The notes: generated by a model not told the origin, from the letters alone. A stretch of DNA of 28,299 nucleotides from Paulinella micropora (GCA_009731375.1 BJOX01000245.1:24289-52587), one strand, 5' to 3'. Counted from the first letter of the stretch, positions 1 through 11,468 are shown. Numbers and translations: made by a program.

Positions 1-52
1 AATGAAAATACTGGTCTCCAGACGGATCGTTACGTTCAATGAAAATACTGGT

Positions 53-123
53 GGCACCGACGGGAATCGAACTGGCGACAGGGCCCAGATGGTAGAACTT
101 GACCACTGTGCTATCACGGTGTC
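53..123 (-). repeat. tRNA-like repeat, copy 1
   Basis: Read on the minus strand, this 71-base unit starts and ends with complementary acceptor-like ends (one mismatch). It has a Pol III box A-like stretch and a good box B-like stretch (GTTCGATTCC). It is about 88% identical to the copy at 359-429. The T stem pairs badly, so it is more likely a tRNA-derived repeat (SINE head or pseudo-tRNA) than a working tRNA. It abuts an AAT array. Confidence 0.5.
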
Positions 124-126
124 CAA

Positions 127-190
<64 letters not shown>

Positions 191-358
191 GTGCTTCTCA
201 GTCAATGGTGAATGCATTTCTGCACATGTGCCTCCATCGTCTCACCCGCGAGGGGAGTACGAAGATTTGACGATAGGCTCTACTGACAACCCCGCAAGGC
301 AGCTCCAAGCCTTCCAGACAGACCAATACTTTCAAAGAAAATATCCTTTGAAAATACT

Positions 359-429
359 GGCACCGACGGGAATCGAACTGGCGACAGGTCCCAGATGGTA
401 GACCTTAACCACTGGGCTATCGCGGTGCC
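359..429 (-). repeat. tRNA-like repeat, copy 2
   Basis: On the minus strand this has a perfect 7-bp acceptor stem (GGCACCG with CGGTGCC), box A TAGCCCAGTGG and box B GTTCGATTCC. The expected T stem does not pair and no anticodon can be assigned safely. As in copy 1, an AAT array lies just 5' of the tRNA-like start and a short 'AGTATTTTC' follows its 3' end. The unit is therefore a dispersed tRNA-derived element inserted beside, or seeding, AAT repeats. Confidence 0.5.
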
Positions 430-431
430 AC

Positions 432-496
<65 letters not shown>

Positions 497-520
497 TTGA
501 TAATAATAATAATAATACTA

Positions 521-613
521 TATCTGAGGCGTACTGATGCAGCTAATGGCATATCCTCAACGGACATAGCCTCCAATACCCTTGTTCGAGGTCCTCCACC
601 CCCCGTGTCAGTC
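521..613. repeat. Dispersed repeat, copy 1
   Basis: This 93-base segment recurs almost unchanged at 905-1000 (shared words include 'gaggcgtactgatgcagc' and 'gttcgaggtcc'). Both copies are flanked by AAT arrays. The family is not recognised. A box B-like 'GTTCGAGGTCC' hints at a Pol III origin, but this is weak. Confidence 0.7.
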
Positions 614-641
614 AATAATAATAATAATAATAATGATAATC

Positions 642-704
<63 letters not shown>

Positions 705-873
705 TATCTCCTGCCAATTGCTGAGCCAAAAGGCCATGTGCATCCAGTCCTCCATTCCATAAGGAAAGTCTCCACACCAATCGGTGGAATAAAGGAAGTG
801 ACGGCATAGAACATTACTCTAGGAGCTTTATACCAATCAGCCCATGGAAAGGGCCGATGGCCTATGTACTCCC

Positions 874-904
<31 letters not shown>

Positions 905-905
<1 letters not shown>

Positions 906-1000
906 TATCTGAGGCGTACTGATGCAGCTAATGGCATATCCTCAACGGACATAAGCCTCCAATACCCTTGTTCGAGGTCCTCCACCCCCCCGTGTCAGTC
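905..1000. repeat. Dispersed repeat, copy 2
   Basis: Near-identical second copy of 521-613, with one extra base in the C run. It continues into about 300 bases (1001-1309) of unique-looking, GC-balanced sequence in which I recognise nothing. That stretch may be more of the same element, for example the end of a retroelement. Confidence 0.7.
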
Positions 1001-1308
1001 TCTCGCCTGATGATCGGGGCCACCGATGGAGCTCCTGAGGGCAAGACTGCACTAAGCCGAGGTTATTCCGCAGTCCCAGCAACCTCTTGCAAGACGTCAC
1101 CGAATGTGCAAGTGCATACACCAAGCGCGGTTGCTAGAGCTGCCTCGAAACCCCACCCATAACAATCTGGTGTCTGCTGGGTCCTGGGCTATCAAGCAGC
1201 ATATGCGGAGTTTAAGATCTTTTACGCGCGCAACGACCCTCCTCCCCAGCATCTATCACCAAAGGGTTATGAGTTGGCGTCACAGTTTAACGCCTTGAGG
1301 CCATTGGG

Positions 1309-1400
<92 letters not shown>

Positions 1401-1476
1401 GAGTAGTAGTAGGAGTAGGAGTAGTCTGGTAGTAGTAGTAGTCCTGGTAGTAGTAGAAGTCGTAGTAGTACTAGTC

Positions 1477-1552
<76 letters not shown>

Positions 1553-1623
1553 GAGTAATAGGAGTAGTAGTCCTGGTAGTAGTAGTAGTCCTGGTAGTAG
1601 TAGAAGTCGTAGTAGTACTAGTC

Positions 1624-1681
<58 letters not shown>

Positions 1682-1748
1682 CAGAAGACCTCCTGGCACT
1701 TGATACATTTGTCCCCTTCGCGCACTTCGCTGAAATGCCCCTGTCGAT

Positions 1749-1763
1749 CAAGATAGATAGATG

Positions 1764-1810
<47 letters not shown>

Positions 1811-1823
1811 GGATAGATAGATG

Positions 1824-1864
<41 letters not shown>

Positions 1865-1878
1865 GTAGATAGATAGAT

Positions 1879-1930
<52 letters not shown>
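1749..1930. repeat. GATA tetranucleotide array
   Basis: About 180 bases of GATA units with occasional GGATAGAT variants. Confidence 0.95.
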
Positions 1931-1931
<1 letters not shown>

Positions 1932-2154
1932 CTCTCTCTCCCTCTATGTTACTTGTGCTTGCTGTCTATGCAGATACCTGCGATGCGTACGGGTAATTTC
2001 CGCACAGCATAACGTCTTTGTTCTCTCCTTCTCCTTCTCCTCCTCCACTGGCTGACTTCTCTCCCTCAGCAGCTCCTTGCTTCTTCTCAGCAGCTCCTTG
2101 CTTCTTCTACAAGCAAGAGAGACATATGTACATATACATATATATTATAGTATT

Positions 2155-2186
2155 TTTATTTGTATGTATATATGCATGTATGTATG

Positions 2187-2218
<32 letters not shown>

Positions 2219-2270
2219 CAGGTCTATATTACATATAGATATATGCAAGCTAGTATGTATGTATATTTTT

Positions 2271-2337
<67 letters not shown>

Positions 2338-2491
2338 CCTTCTCTCTTTCCTTTTGTTCCTTTAGCATCTCCTCGCGTCTGAAGTTGATCGCGTCCAGGT
2401 CAACCCCCCTTCACACACATACATACATACATGCATACATACATACATACATACATACACAAACACACACAGACACACACACACACACGCA

Positions 2492-2525
<34 letters not shown>

Positions 2526-3090
2526 CATACATATATACATACATACATACATACATACATACATACATGCATACATGCATACATGCATACATGCAGACAG
2601 ATGCATACATATACACATGCATACGTACTACGTATATGAATACTACACACAAACAGAAACTACAAAAGTCAATGATAAGCATAAAAGTACACAGAAGAAA
2701 AAGGAGGAAGCATTGGTTGAGAAAAGAAACACTTGAAATCTTCATAGTAAAAAACTGGGAAGTTCAGACAGACAGACAGACAGACAGACATACGTATACA
2801 GACAGACAGACATACAGACAGACTGACATGCAGACATGCAGACATCATGGAGAGACAAGATACCAGGTGCAGAGACTCTCGTCCACTAATAAACCAACCT
2901 CTTCATCCTGTGACATGACACACAAACACACACACACACACACCTCATGACTTTATCTCTTTCAACCGTGACATACATACACATACATACATATATACAT
3001 ATATATGTACATACATATATACATACATACATACATACATGCATACATGCATAAATACATACATACATACATACATACATACGTGCATAC
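2155..3090. repeat. TATG, GA, ACAT and GACA arrays
   Basis: This is a succession of TATG (2160-2260), GA (2271-2331), ACAT with CA (2417-2600), GACA (2765-2835) and ACAT again (2970-3085). Short non-repetitive spacers hold no recognisable gene. Confidence 0.9.
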
Positions 3091-3307
3091 CTTCAGCATG
3101 CATGTATGCATAAAAACTCAGGCACACATACATACATACCTCTTACATATGTGTTACTTTTATGACATGATGCCGTGTGATATGATATGATAACAAATAG
3201 CATGTGCATGCATGCCCAGGCATATGATTTCATATGATATGATATAATGTGCCGTATATATGATATGACGTGATAAGATATCTGATGTATTTCTGCAAGA
3301 GTTATAC

Positions 3308-3355
3308 ATTTGCAGGGGCGTCTGTTGCGCCCTTGTCGCCCGGGTACCGTTCGCC
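3308..3355 (-). CDS. Possible isolated exon, unassigned
   Basis: This 48-nt minus-strand stretch has an acceptor (tgtgcag), a donor (AAT followed by GTATAAC) and 16 open codons reading GERYPGDKGATDAPAN. It could be a later exon of the prolyl-tRNA synthetase gene or belong to another gene. No family match was recognised and phase continuity with neighbours cannot be tested. Confidence 0.25.
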
Positions 3356-3428
3356 CTGCACAGTTCAAATGAATATGGCTCATGCCACGCTAGCCCGAAA
3401 TGTGGGGCTTCGGGTGTAAGAGCCCCTT

Positions 3429-3431
3429 TCC

Positions 3432-3463
<32 letters not shown>

Positions 3464-3473
3464 NNNNNNNNNN
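3429..3473. other. Poly-C run followed by 10-base gap
   Basis: A pure C run (about 3429-3463) ends exactly at ten Ns (3464-3473). This looks like an assembly break of arbitrary length, not a real homopolymer. Confidence 0.8.
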
Positions 3474-3644
3474 ACAGACACACCAGGCCAACTTTTTGCT
3501 GGCCTGAGGATGCTCTTGCCCACACGAAAGCCGAAGTTCTATATGATGCAGGGCAAGCCTATGTGTCTAGGTGAATGCGTATGCATGCAAGTGTGAACGG
3601 CAGTGTGTTAGGCGCGTGGATGCCTGCGTAAACATGTGGGCTTT

Positions 3645-3974
3645 TGTGGTGTGTGTGTGTGTGTGTGTGTGAGTGAGTGGGTGATCGGATGTGTGCGCGT
3701 GTGTCTGCTTGCCTATCTGTCTGTCTGTCTGTCTGTATGACGTGTGTGTAGCTGTTGTTGTAGATGCTCGTCAATGTACTTGTCTGTAGCTGCGTGCGTA
3801 TGTGTGGCATGTAGGTCCCTGTCTGTCTGCCTGACATGTTGTGTGTAGGTGTGCATGTGTATACTCGTAAGAGGGCCAAGGTGGAGGGATGAGAAGGCTC
3901 CAACACCTTACCAACACATACAATCATATATATTTCGCAGAGTGACAATATTTAAATACACTAATAATATCCAC

Positions 3975-4052
<78 letters not shown>

Positions 4053-4053
4053 C

Positions 4054-4116
<63 letters not shown>

Positions 4117-4240
4117 ATCTATCTATCCATATATCCATCCATCCATCCATCCATCCATCAATCAATCAATCCCACCTCTCCATCTCTCCATCTCTCCATC
4201 TCTCCATCTATCATCTCCTCATCTACCGATCTATACCTCC
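3645..4240. repeat. GT, TCTG and TCTA arrays
   Basis: GT (3645-3672), TCTG (3715-3735) and a long TCTA array (3973-4130) that passes into ATCC and TCTCCA variants up to about 4215. Confidence 0.9.
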
Positions 4241-4261
4241 AAGTCTAGTGCGTTGAGTTGC

Positions 4262-4745
4262 CACTTCATGCGTAACGGGCTGAGCGCGCGATCGCGTCGG
4301 GTCAAGACAAGAAAACTAACACACACACTCACATTCATAACACACTGTATGCATAAACATAATATATTCATAACACACTGTCTGCGTGTTCATATCTTCA
4401 TGCTCAAAGGACTGATCGTGATCGCGCCATCGCGTTGTGTCAAGACCAAACAACTGAGACACACACACACACACAACACACTATATTATATATATATATT
4501 TATATGATGTATATGTATATATACATATATATATATCATACAGATACATTGCATGTATGCATATTTATATCATCATGCGTAACAGGCTGATCGCGCGATC
4601 GCATCGCCTCAAGCCCAGAAAACGAACACACACACACAGACATGGCACACATAGAGATACATAACTTGTATGCATATTTATCTCTTGATTTGGAAACGGG
4701 CTGGTCGCACGATCGCGTCGTGTCAAGACCTAACACACTAGCACA
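4262..4745. repeat. Four-copy degenerate tandem repeat with GATCGCG core
   Basis: Four diverged copies of a roughly 60-base unit lie at about 4262-4320, 4397-4460, 4572-4640 and 4680-4745. Each has a 'ggctgatcgcgcgatcgc'-type core, 'gtcaagac' and then an ACAC tail. On the minus strand the last copy is preceded by an acceptor-like TGTGTTAG. The copies may be decayed duplicates of an exon edge, as seen elsewhere in the window. Confidence 0.7.
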
Positions 4746-4787
4746 CACATGCAGACACATACATATATACATATTTATGCATACATA

Positions 4788-4890
4788 TGGTTGGATGGAT
4801 GGATGGATGGATAGATGGATGGATGGATGGATGGATGGGTGGATGGGTGGATGGATGGATGGATAGATAGATAGGTAGAAAGATAGATAG

Positions 4891-4921
<31 letters not shown>

Positions 4922-4922
4922 C

Positions 4923-4953
<31 letters not shown>

Positions 4954-4954
4954 C

Positions 4955-5007
<53 letters not shown>

Positions 5008-5117
5008 GATAGATAGATAGATAGCTTCCACATTTCTGTCATGGATGGATGGATGGATAGATGGATGGATGGATGGGTGGGTGGGTGGGTGGATGGATGA
5101 AAAGATAGATAGATAGG

Positions 5118-5184
<67 letters not shown>

Positions 5185-5271
5185 CTTCCACATTTCTGTG
5201 ATGGATGGATGGATGGATAGATGGATGGATGGATGGATGGGTGGGTGGGTGGGTGGATGGGTGGAGATAGG

Positions 5272-5310
<39 letters not shown>

Positions 5311-5311
5311 T
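4788..5311. repeat. GGAT/GATA arrays with repeated 'agcttccacatttctg' unit
   Basis: GGAT and GATA arrays alternate. The non-repetitive word 'agcttccacatttctgt' occurs at about 5024 and 5184, and again at 5313 where it overlaps a candidate exon end. Array plus word therefore forms a compound unit of about 130-160 bases. Confidence 0.85.
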
Positions 5312-5320
5312 AGCTTCCAC

Positions 5321-5364
5321 ATTTCTGTTTTGGTTTCTCTTTCTCCATATATCCCTGGCTGGAC
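5321..5364 (-). CDS. Candidate exon G of the minus-strand gene
   Basis: The minus strand has an acceptor (atagatag) and a 44-nt open stretch that reads in phase 2 from candidate exon F ([14 protein letters not shown]). The donor is weak (AAAT followed by GTGGAA). Its 3' end is the word repeated downstream at 5184 and 5024. Whether it belongs to the prolyl-tRNA synthetase or to another gene is unknown. Confidence 0.35.
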
Positions 5365-5365
5365 C

Positions 5366-5385
5366 TATCTATCTATCTTATCTAC

Positions 5386-5451
<66 letters not shown>

Positions 5452-5476
5452 GTCTATCTGTCTATCTATCTATCTG

Positions 5477-5517
<41 letters not shown>
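5366..5517. repeat. TCTA tetranucleotide array
   Basis: About 150 bases of TCTA with a few TCTG variants. On the minus strand it forms the intron directly after candidate exon F, whose donor GTATAGATAG runs into the array. Confidence 0.9.
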
Positions 5518-5519
5518 AC

Positions 5520-5566
5520 CGTTTCAGTCGTTTTTGTTCCACGTATTCTGGTTTCCCATCGTCCAT
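5520..5566 (-). CDS. Candidate exon F of the minus-strand gene
   Basis: This 47-nt minus-strand stretch lies between acceptor TGTGTGTAG and donor CG/GTATAG and reads [15 protein letters not shown] in phase 0, as left by candidate exon D. A similar acceptor plus 'ATGGATTATGG' about 115 bases upstream (near 5672-5683) looks like a decayed copy of its 5' end. The charged sequence gives no family. Confidence 0.4.
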
Positions 5567-5576
5567 CTACACACAC

Positions 5577-5630
<54 letters not shown>

Positions 5631-5784
5631 GCACTTTTCTTCCTTTGCTCTGCTGGACCATAATCCATCTACATGCATGCAACACATACCGATACACACT
5701 AGTATCACACACACACACACACACACAAGAAAAAAAAAAAAAAAAGGACGCCTAACGCGCAGGACGCACGACACACGCACGGAC

Positions 5785-5827
<43 letters not shown>

Positions 5828-5856
5828 GAGAGAGAGAGAGAGAGGAGAGGCTGGAC
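5567..5856. repeat. CACATA, CA and GA arrays
   Basis: CACATA hexamers (5572-5630), CA and A runs (5705-5745) and a GA array (5786-5845). The spacer at 5634-5690 carries the exon-F-like fragment. Confidence 0.85.
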
Positions 5857-5913
5857 CTTCATCACTTCTTTTTCCTCCTCTGTGTCCGCGATGATCGGGT
5901 TGTCCTCATCTTC
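5857..5913 (-). CDS. Candidate exon D of the minus-strand gene
   Basis: This 57-nt stretch has a strong acceptor (TTCTGGTTCAG) and donor AAG/GTCCAG, and reads EDEDNPIIADTEEEKEVMK without a stop. It is acidic and unlike any core synthetase motif. The link to exon 16 (phase 2) is not resolved; a small exon near 6600 may intervene. Confidence 0.4.
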
Positions 5914-5923
5914 CTGAACCAGA

Positions 5924-5953
5924 ACAACAACAACAACAACGACAACAACAACG

Positions 5954-5984
<31 letters not shown>

Positions 5985-5985
5985 G

Positions 5986-6040
<55 letters not shown>

Positions 6041-6096
6041 ACACTTGTCCTTATCTTCCTACACAACGACACACCGGTTCCCTCTCTCTCTCTGTG

Positions 6097-6135
<39 letters not shown>

Positions 6136-6193
6136 CTATCTCTCTCTCTCTCTCTGCCCACCTACCTACCTACCTACCTACCTACCTACCTAC

Positions 6194-6264
<71 letters not shown>

Positions 6265-6776
6265 CTCTCTCTCTCTCTCTCTCTGTTCTTTCTTTATTTC
6301 TTTTCCTCCTTTCCTTCCTCCTTTTCTACCCTACCCTATCCTACCGCTCTTTCCTCTTTATCCTTCTCTCATCCCTCGTTCCTTTCTACCTTCTTTCCTT
6401 ACTCCTTATCCCCTTCCATACTTCTCCCCTTCCCTCATTCCCTTCCTTTCTTACTGTCCTTGCCTTACTGCTTTCCCTTCTTCCATCCTTCCGTCCCTTC
6501 CTTCCATTTTCCCTTCCCTTCCTTCCTTCCTTCCTTCCTTCCTTCCTTCGATCCCTTTTTTCCTGCCATCCTTATGTTCCTTCCTTTCTTCCTTCCATGG
6601 GACCTCTTGCTCTTCCTGTCTGAAGACTGCCTCTGTTTTATGCTCCACACGCACCACGGCGCAACGATAATATCTACAAATACACATGTAGTTATGTATA
6701 TGACATACATGCATAGGTACGTAGCTGCATACAAATTGGAACACACACACAGATACTCATGCATGCACACTCGCAT

Positions 6777-6823
<47 letters not shown>

Positions 6824-6880
6824 CCCTCTCTCTCTCCCTTCCCCCTTCCCCTCCCCTACCTCCCTACCCTCCACCCCCTC
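5924..6880. repeat. CAA, CT, CTAC and pyrimidine-rich arrays
   Basis: CAA (5924-6042), CT/TCTA/CTAC (6080-6285), a long CTTC pyrimidine tract (6290-6600) and CT again (6780-6835). The spacer at 6600-6780 contains no securely supported exon. Confidence 0.85.
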
Positions 6881-6886
6881 TCCTAC

Positions 6887-7002
6887 CGCGGGTCGTCTAG
6901 TCCGTCCTTCAGCAGCTCCATGGGCAGTTTCTTGTGCAGCAGGGCAGCGAGGCCATGGCTCCACGCGCGCGGGTCCTCCGCGCAGTAGTCCGGGCACACG
7001 CG
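6887..7002 (-). CDS. PARS2: Prolyl-tRNA synthetase exon 16
   Basis: 116 nt, acceptor TTTTTCTCCTTAG, donor CCGCG/GTAGGAG, phase 0 to 2. It reads [17 protein letters not shown] and continues with a Leu/Lys-rich helix-like stretch. It is linked to the gene by phase and order, not by recognised synthetase motifs. It could be a lineage-specific insertion before motif 3. Confidence 0.7.
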
Positions 7003-7911
7003 CTAAGGAGAAAAAGGTAACGGAGGGGGCGGAAAGGCAACAGTGAGACAATGGTGAGACAATAGTGAGGCAATGGTGAGGCAAGAGTCCGGATAGATGC
7101 GCTAATTAAGAAGGCAGCAGAAGAAGGCAACGGAGGAGTTGGAAAGGCAATAGTGAGTCAGTAGAGGGGAAAAATCACGTAAAAGACAGTAAAAAGGCAA
7201 CGGATGGGTCGGAAAGGCAATTGTGAGGCCATACAGGGCAATGGTCCCGACAGGCGCGCTAAAGAAGCAGGGAGCAGAAAAAGGCAACGCAGGGGTCGAA
7301 AAGGCGATAGCGAGGCTATAGAGAGGCCATGGTCCGGACATACGCACCTTGTCTGCCGGCGCAGTGGCCGGTGGCTTGGCGCGCCGTTTAGCTTGCGGTG
7401 CAGCCTGCCTGCTTGCCACACCCACCTACATACATACATACATACATACATACATACATACATACATGCATACATGCATACATACATACATGCATCCATG
7501 CATGCATCCATGCATGCATCCATGCATGCATCCATGCATACATGCATACATACATACATACATACATACATACATACATACATACATACATACATACATA
7601 CATAAATACGTACTACGTACGTACGTACGTACGTACGTACGTACGTACGTACACACACATACATACATACATACATACATACATACATACATACATACAT
7701 ACATACATACATACATACATACCGTTTGTCCGGACGCTCCGCTTTGCCCCTGGGGCAGCTCCGGGCCGGCTGTGTTGTCGTTTCCGTTTTCTCCCGCATC
7801 AACGGCTTGTTGCACCTCACTCTTGCCCTTTCTTTGCTCACTGAGCTCGGAGGCGGTGTCCTCTAACCTGTGGCATGTAATGAATAATGATGATAGTAAT
7901 AACGACAACAT

Positions 7912-7950
<39 letters not shown>

Positions 7951-9403
7951 AACGACAACAGCAACAACAACAACAACAACAACAACAGTGGTATCATAAT
8001 GATAATGATAACAATAACGGGGTGCAGTTGTGTTAGAGCAGGTGTCGTGTGGAGCTGCACGTTTTGTTGTGTTGTGTTGTTGTTGTTGTGTGGTTGTGTT
8101 TTGTTGTTGTGTGGCGTCGTTGGTAGTTGTGTTGTGTGTCAGAAGGTGTCATATTGGGGCTGCATCTTGCATTGTGTTGTCGTGTTGTTGTGTTGTCGTG
8201 TGTGATGTTCTGGACTTGGTATCGCATGGCGGCCGTTGTCGTTTTGTTGTGTTGTGCGTTGTTATATCGTAGTGTTGTGTTGTTGTATGATTGTGTTGTG
8301 TTTTTGTGTTGTGGACCAGGTGTCGTAAGGGGACTGCATCTTGTGTTGTGGTGTTGTCTTGTTGCGTTGTTGTCATGTGTTGTTTTATTATGGACCAGAT
8401 GTCATATGGCGGCTGTGCGCTGCTCTCCGGCTTGCTGTGTTGTGTTGTTGTTGTGTTGTTGTGTTATGTTGTTGACCAGGTATCGTACGGAGGCTGTGCG
8501 CTGCCCTCCGGCTTCTCCGCGTTCCAAGCCAACCCACACGCCCTAGACAGCACATACACGACTTTGTCTTCTTCTTTGCTTTCTTTCTTCTTCTTCCGCG
8601 TTACACGCTAGCCCACACCCCAGCAGCACATAACATGACTTTGCCTTTTTGTTTGCTTTCTTTCCTCTTCTTGTTATTCTTTCCAAGCTAGCTACATACC
8701 CTGCAGCACATGCACGACTTAGTCTTCTTCCTTGCTTGCTTTCTATCTTCTTCTTGCGCGCTCACACGCCCTTCAGCACATATTTCACTTATTCTTCTTG
8801 TTTATTATTTCCTCTTCTTGTTCCTCTTTCTCTCCTCGTTCCACGCTAGCCCACATGCCCTGCAGCACATACCTGACGTTGTCTTCTTTTTTGCTTTCTT
8901 TCCTCTTCTTGTCATTCTTTCCAAGCCAGTTACATGCCTTGCAGCACATAACATGACTTTGTCTTCTTCTTTGTTTTCTTTCTTCTTCTTGTGCGCCCCA
9001 GGCTAGCCCACGAGCTCTACAGCAAATATACATGACTTATTCCTCTGCTTTGCCTTCCTATCGTTTCTTATTCACAGTGCATATACGTCACAGTGCATAT
9101 ATGACTTTTTCTTCTCGTTTGCTTTCTTTCCTCTTCTGGTTTCTTTCTCTTCCCGTTCCAAGCTAGCCCACACTCCCTACAGCAGACACGCGAGCCTTCT
9201 TCTTCTTCTTCCTTGTTCTGCTTTCTTTCTCCTTCTGGTTCCAAGAAAAAGAAGAAGAAGAAGAAGAAGAAGAAGAAGAAGAAGAAGAAGAAGAAGAAGA
9301 AGATGATGATGATGATGAAGAAGAAGAAGAAGAAGAAGAAGAAGAAGAAGAGGAGGAGGAGGAGGAGGAGGAGGAAGAGGAGGAAGAGGAAGAAGAAGAG
9401 GAG

Positions 9404-9465
<62 letters not shown>

Positions 9466-9612
9466 TGTTGTTGTGAAAAGACCTGCAGCGAACGAGATCG
9501 TCTTCCCCGTGCTCCTACGTGCACATACATACATACATACAGATATACATACATACATACATACATACATACATACATACATACATACCTTTATGCATAG
9601 ATAAATAGATAA

Positions 9613-9686
<74 letters not shown>

Positions 9687-9780
9687 TGATAGATAGATAG
9701 ATAGATAGATATAGATAGGTAGGTAGATAGGTAGATAGGTAGGTCTACTAGGTAGGTAGGTAGGTAGGTAGGTAGGTAGG

Positions 9781-9815
<35 letters not shown>

Positions 9816-9864
9816 GTAGATAGGTAGATAGGTAGATAGGTAGGTAGGTAGGTAGGTAGGTAGG

Positions 9865-9913
<49 letters not shown>

Positions 9914-10040
9914 GGATAGATAGATGGATGGATAGATAGATAGATAGTGTTTTTTAGGAGCGTCGCATAGCCAAAAGGCCATAGGCGTCCTACCAGGAGG
10001 CATCCTCGGCTCAGGCCTGCCTTCGCCTTCCTGGCTTCTT

Positions 10041-10097
<57 letters not shown>

Positions 10098-10549
10098 NNN
10101 NNNNNNNNNNNNNNNNNNNNNNNNNNNNNNNNNNNNNNNNNNNNNNNNNNNNNNNNNNNNNNNNNNNNNNNNNNNNNNNNNNNNNNNNNNNNNNNNNNNN
10201 NNNNNNNNNNNNNNNNNNNNNNNNNNNNNNNNNNNNNNNNNNNNNNNNNNNNNNNNNNNNNNNNNNNNNNNNNNNNNNNNNNNNNNNNNNNNNNNNNNNN
10301 NNNNNNNNNNNNNNNCCCACCCCCACCCCACCCCCCCGGCGGGGGGATCCACTTACCAAGCACAAAGTGCACGGTAAGTACCTTTTATGGGAGAGCTCAA
10401 AGGAAACACCAACGCCACAGCTACCCATGGTGCAGCCTTGCGAGGTAGCCAAGTGGCATGTGGTGCAGTTTGCTCTAGGAGGGTTTCATCGCCAATGTCC
10501 CGCCCCCTCGACCAATTTTTCTTACATCGAGGGGAGGGACGACCTCCGT

Positions 10550-10610
<61 letters not shown>

Positions 10611-10989
10611 CAATAATAAGACTAGCAAAAAAACAATCATGGGGACGCACGCGTTACGGCTTGCAAGGCCTTACAATCCCGTCTTAACGTACGTAACAGA
10701 CATAATATCAGACATAAGGTGAAGGTACATACGGAGATGACGTGGAATTCGTGGCTGAGCTGTCCCCCAATGGAGCCCGAGTCAGCTGCTGCCTTCACCA
10801 CTGGCAGCCCCTAACACAACGCACACACACACACACACACACACACACCTCCACGCCGCGCCTGCAGATGCCGCACATGCATGTGTGTGTGTGTGTGTGT
10901 GTGTGTGTTGTGTGTGTGTGTATGTGTGTGTGTGTGTGTATGTGTGTGTGTGTATGTGCGTGTGTGTCTGTGTGTGTGTGTATGTTATG

Positions 10990-11040
<51 letters not shown>

Positions 11041-11084
11041 GTGTGTGTGTGTGTATGTGTGTGTGTGTTTGTGAGTGAGTGAGT

Positions 11085-11125
<41 letters not shown>

Positions 11126-11174
11126 CGATTGAAAAAAAAAAGGAAGGAGCGAGTGTGTGTGCGTGTGCGTGTGC

Positions 11175-11213
<39 letters not shown>

Positions 11214-11436
11214 ACCAGCTCTTTGAAGGTAGACACGTACGCGTCTGGAGAAAGTGTGTGTGTGTGTGTGTGTTTTTGTGTGTGTGTGTGTGTGTGCATA
11301 TGTATGCGTGTGTACCAGTTCTTTGAAGATCGACACGTACGCGTCCGAGACAGATTCATAGCTAACCAACAGCAACATACATATATACATACATACATAC
11401 ATACATACATACATACATACATTACATACACATACA

Positions 11437-11468
<32 letters not shown>

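Larger units (their letters stand above)
125..1682. repeat. AAT and AGT trinucleotide arrays
   Basis: Arrays of AAT/ATA lie at about 125-190, 432-515, 614-703, 868-905 and 1310-1363. They are followed by an AGT array at 1364-1682 with an internal duplication (a GTCCTGGTAGTAG-type variant block occurs twice). Between them lie single-copy or dispersed-repeat fragments. Open frames here are poly-Ile, poly-Asn, poly-Thr or poly-Leu readings of the repeats and are not genes. Confidence 0.9.

Noticed and set aside
6605-6650. Possible small exon near 6600 linking exon 16 to candidate exon D
   Set aside because: Several acceptors give different phases, none leads cleanly to the next exon, and the donor is weak. 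Not supported enough to list.
7427-7722. CRISPR-like regular array
   Set aside because: Continuous ACAT microsatellite with no unique spacers; nuclear eukaryotic context.
10357-10520. Minus-strand stretch reading DIGDETLLE and, in another frame, MGSCGVGVS, resembling prolyl-tRNA synthetase motif 3
   Set aside because: It lies between exons 11 and 12, which join perfectly without it. The two resemblances are in different frames, so exon order would be wrong. Probably chance or a repeat next to a gap.
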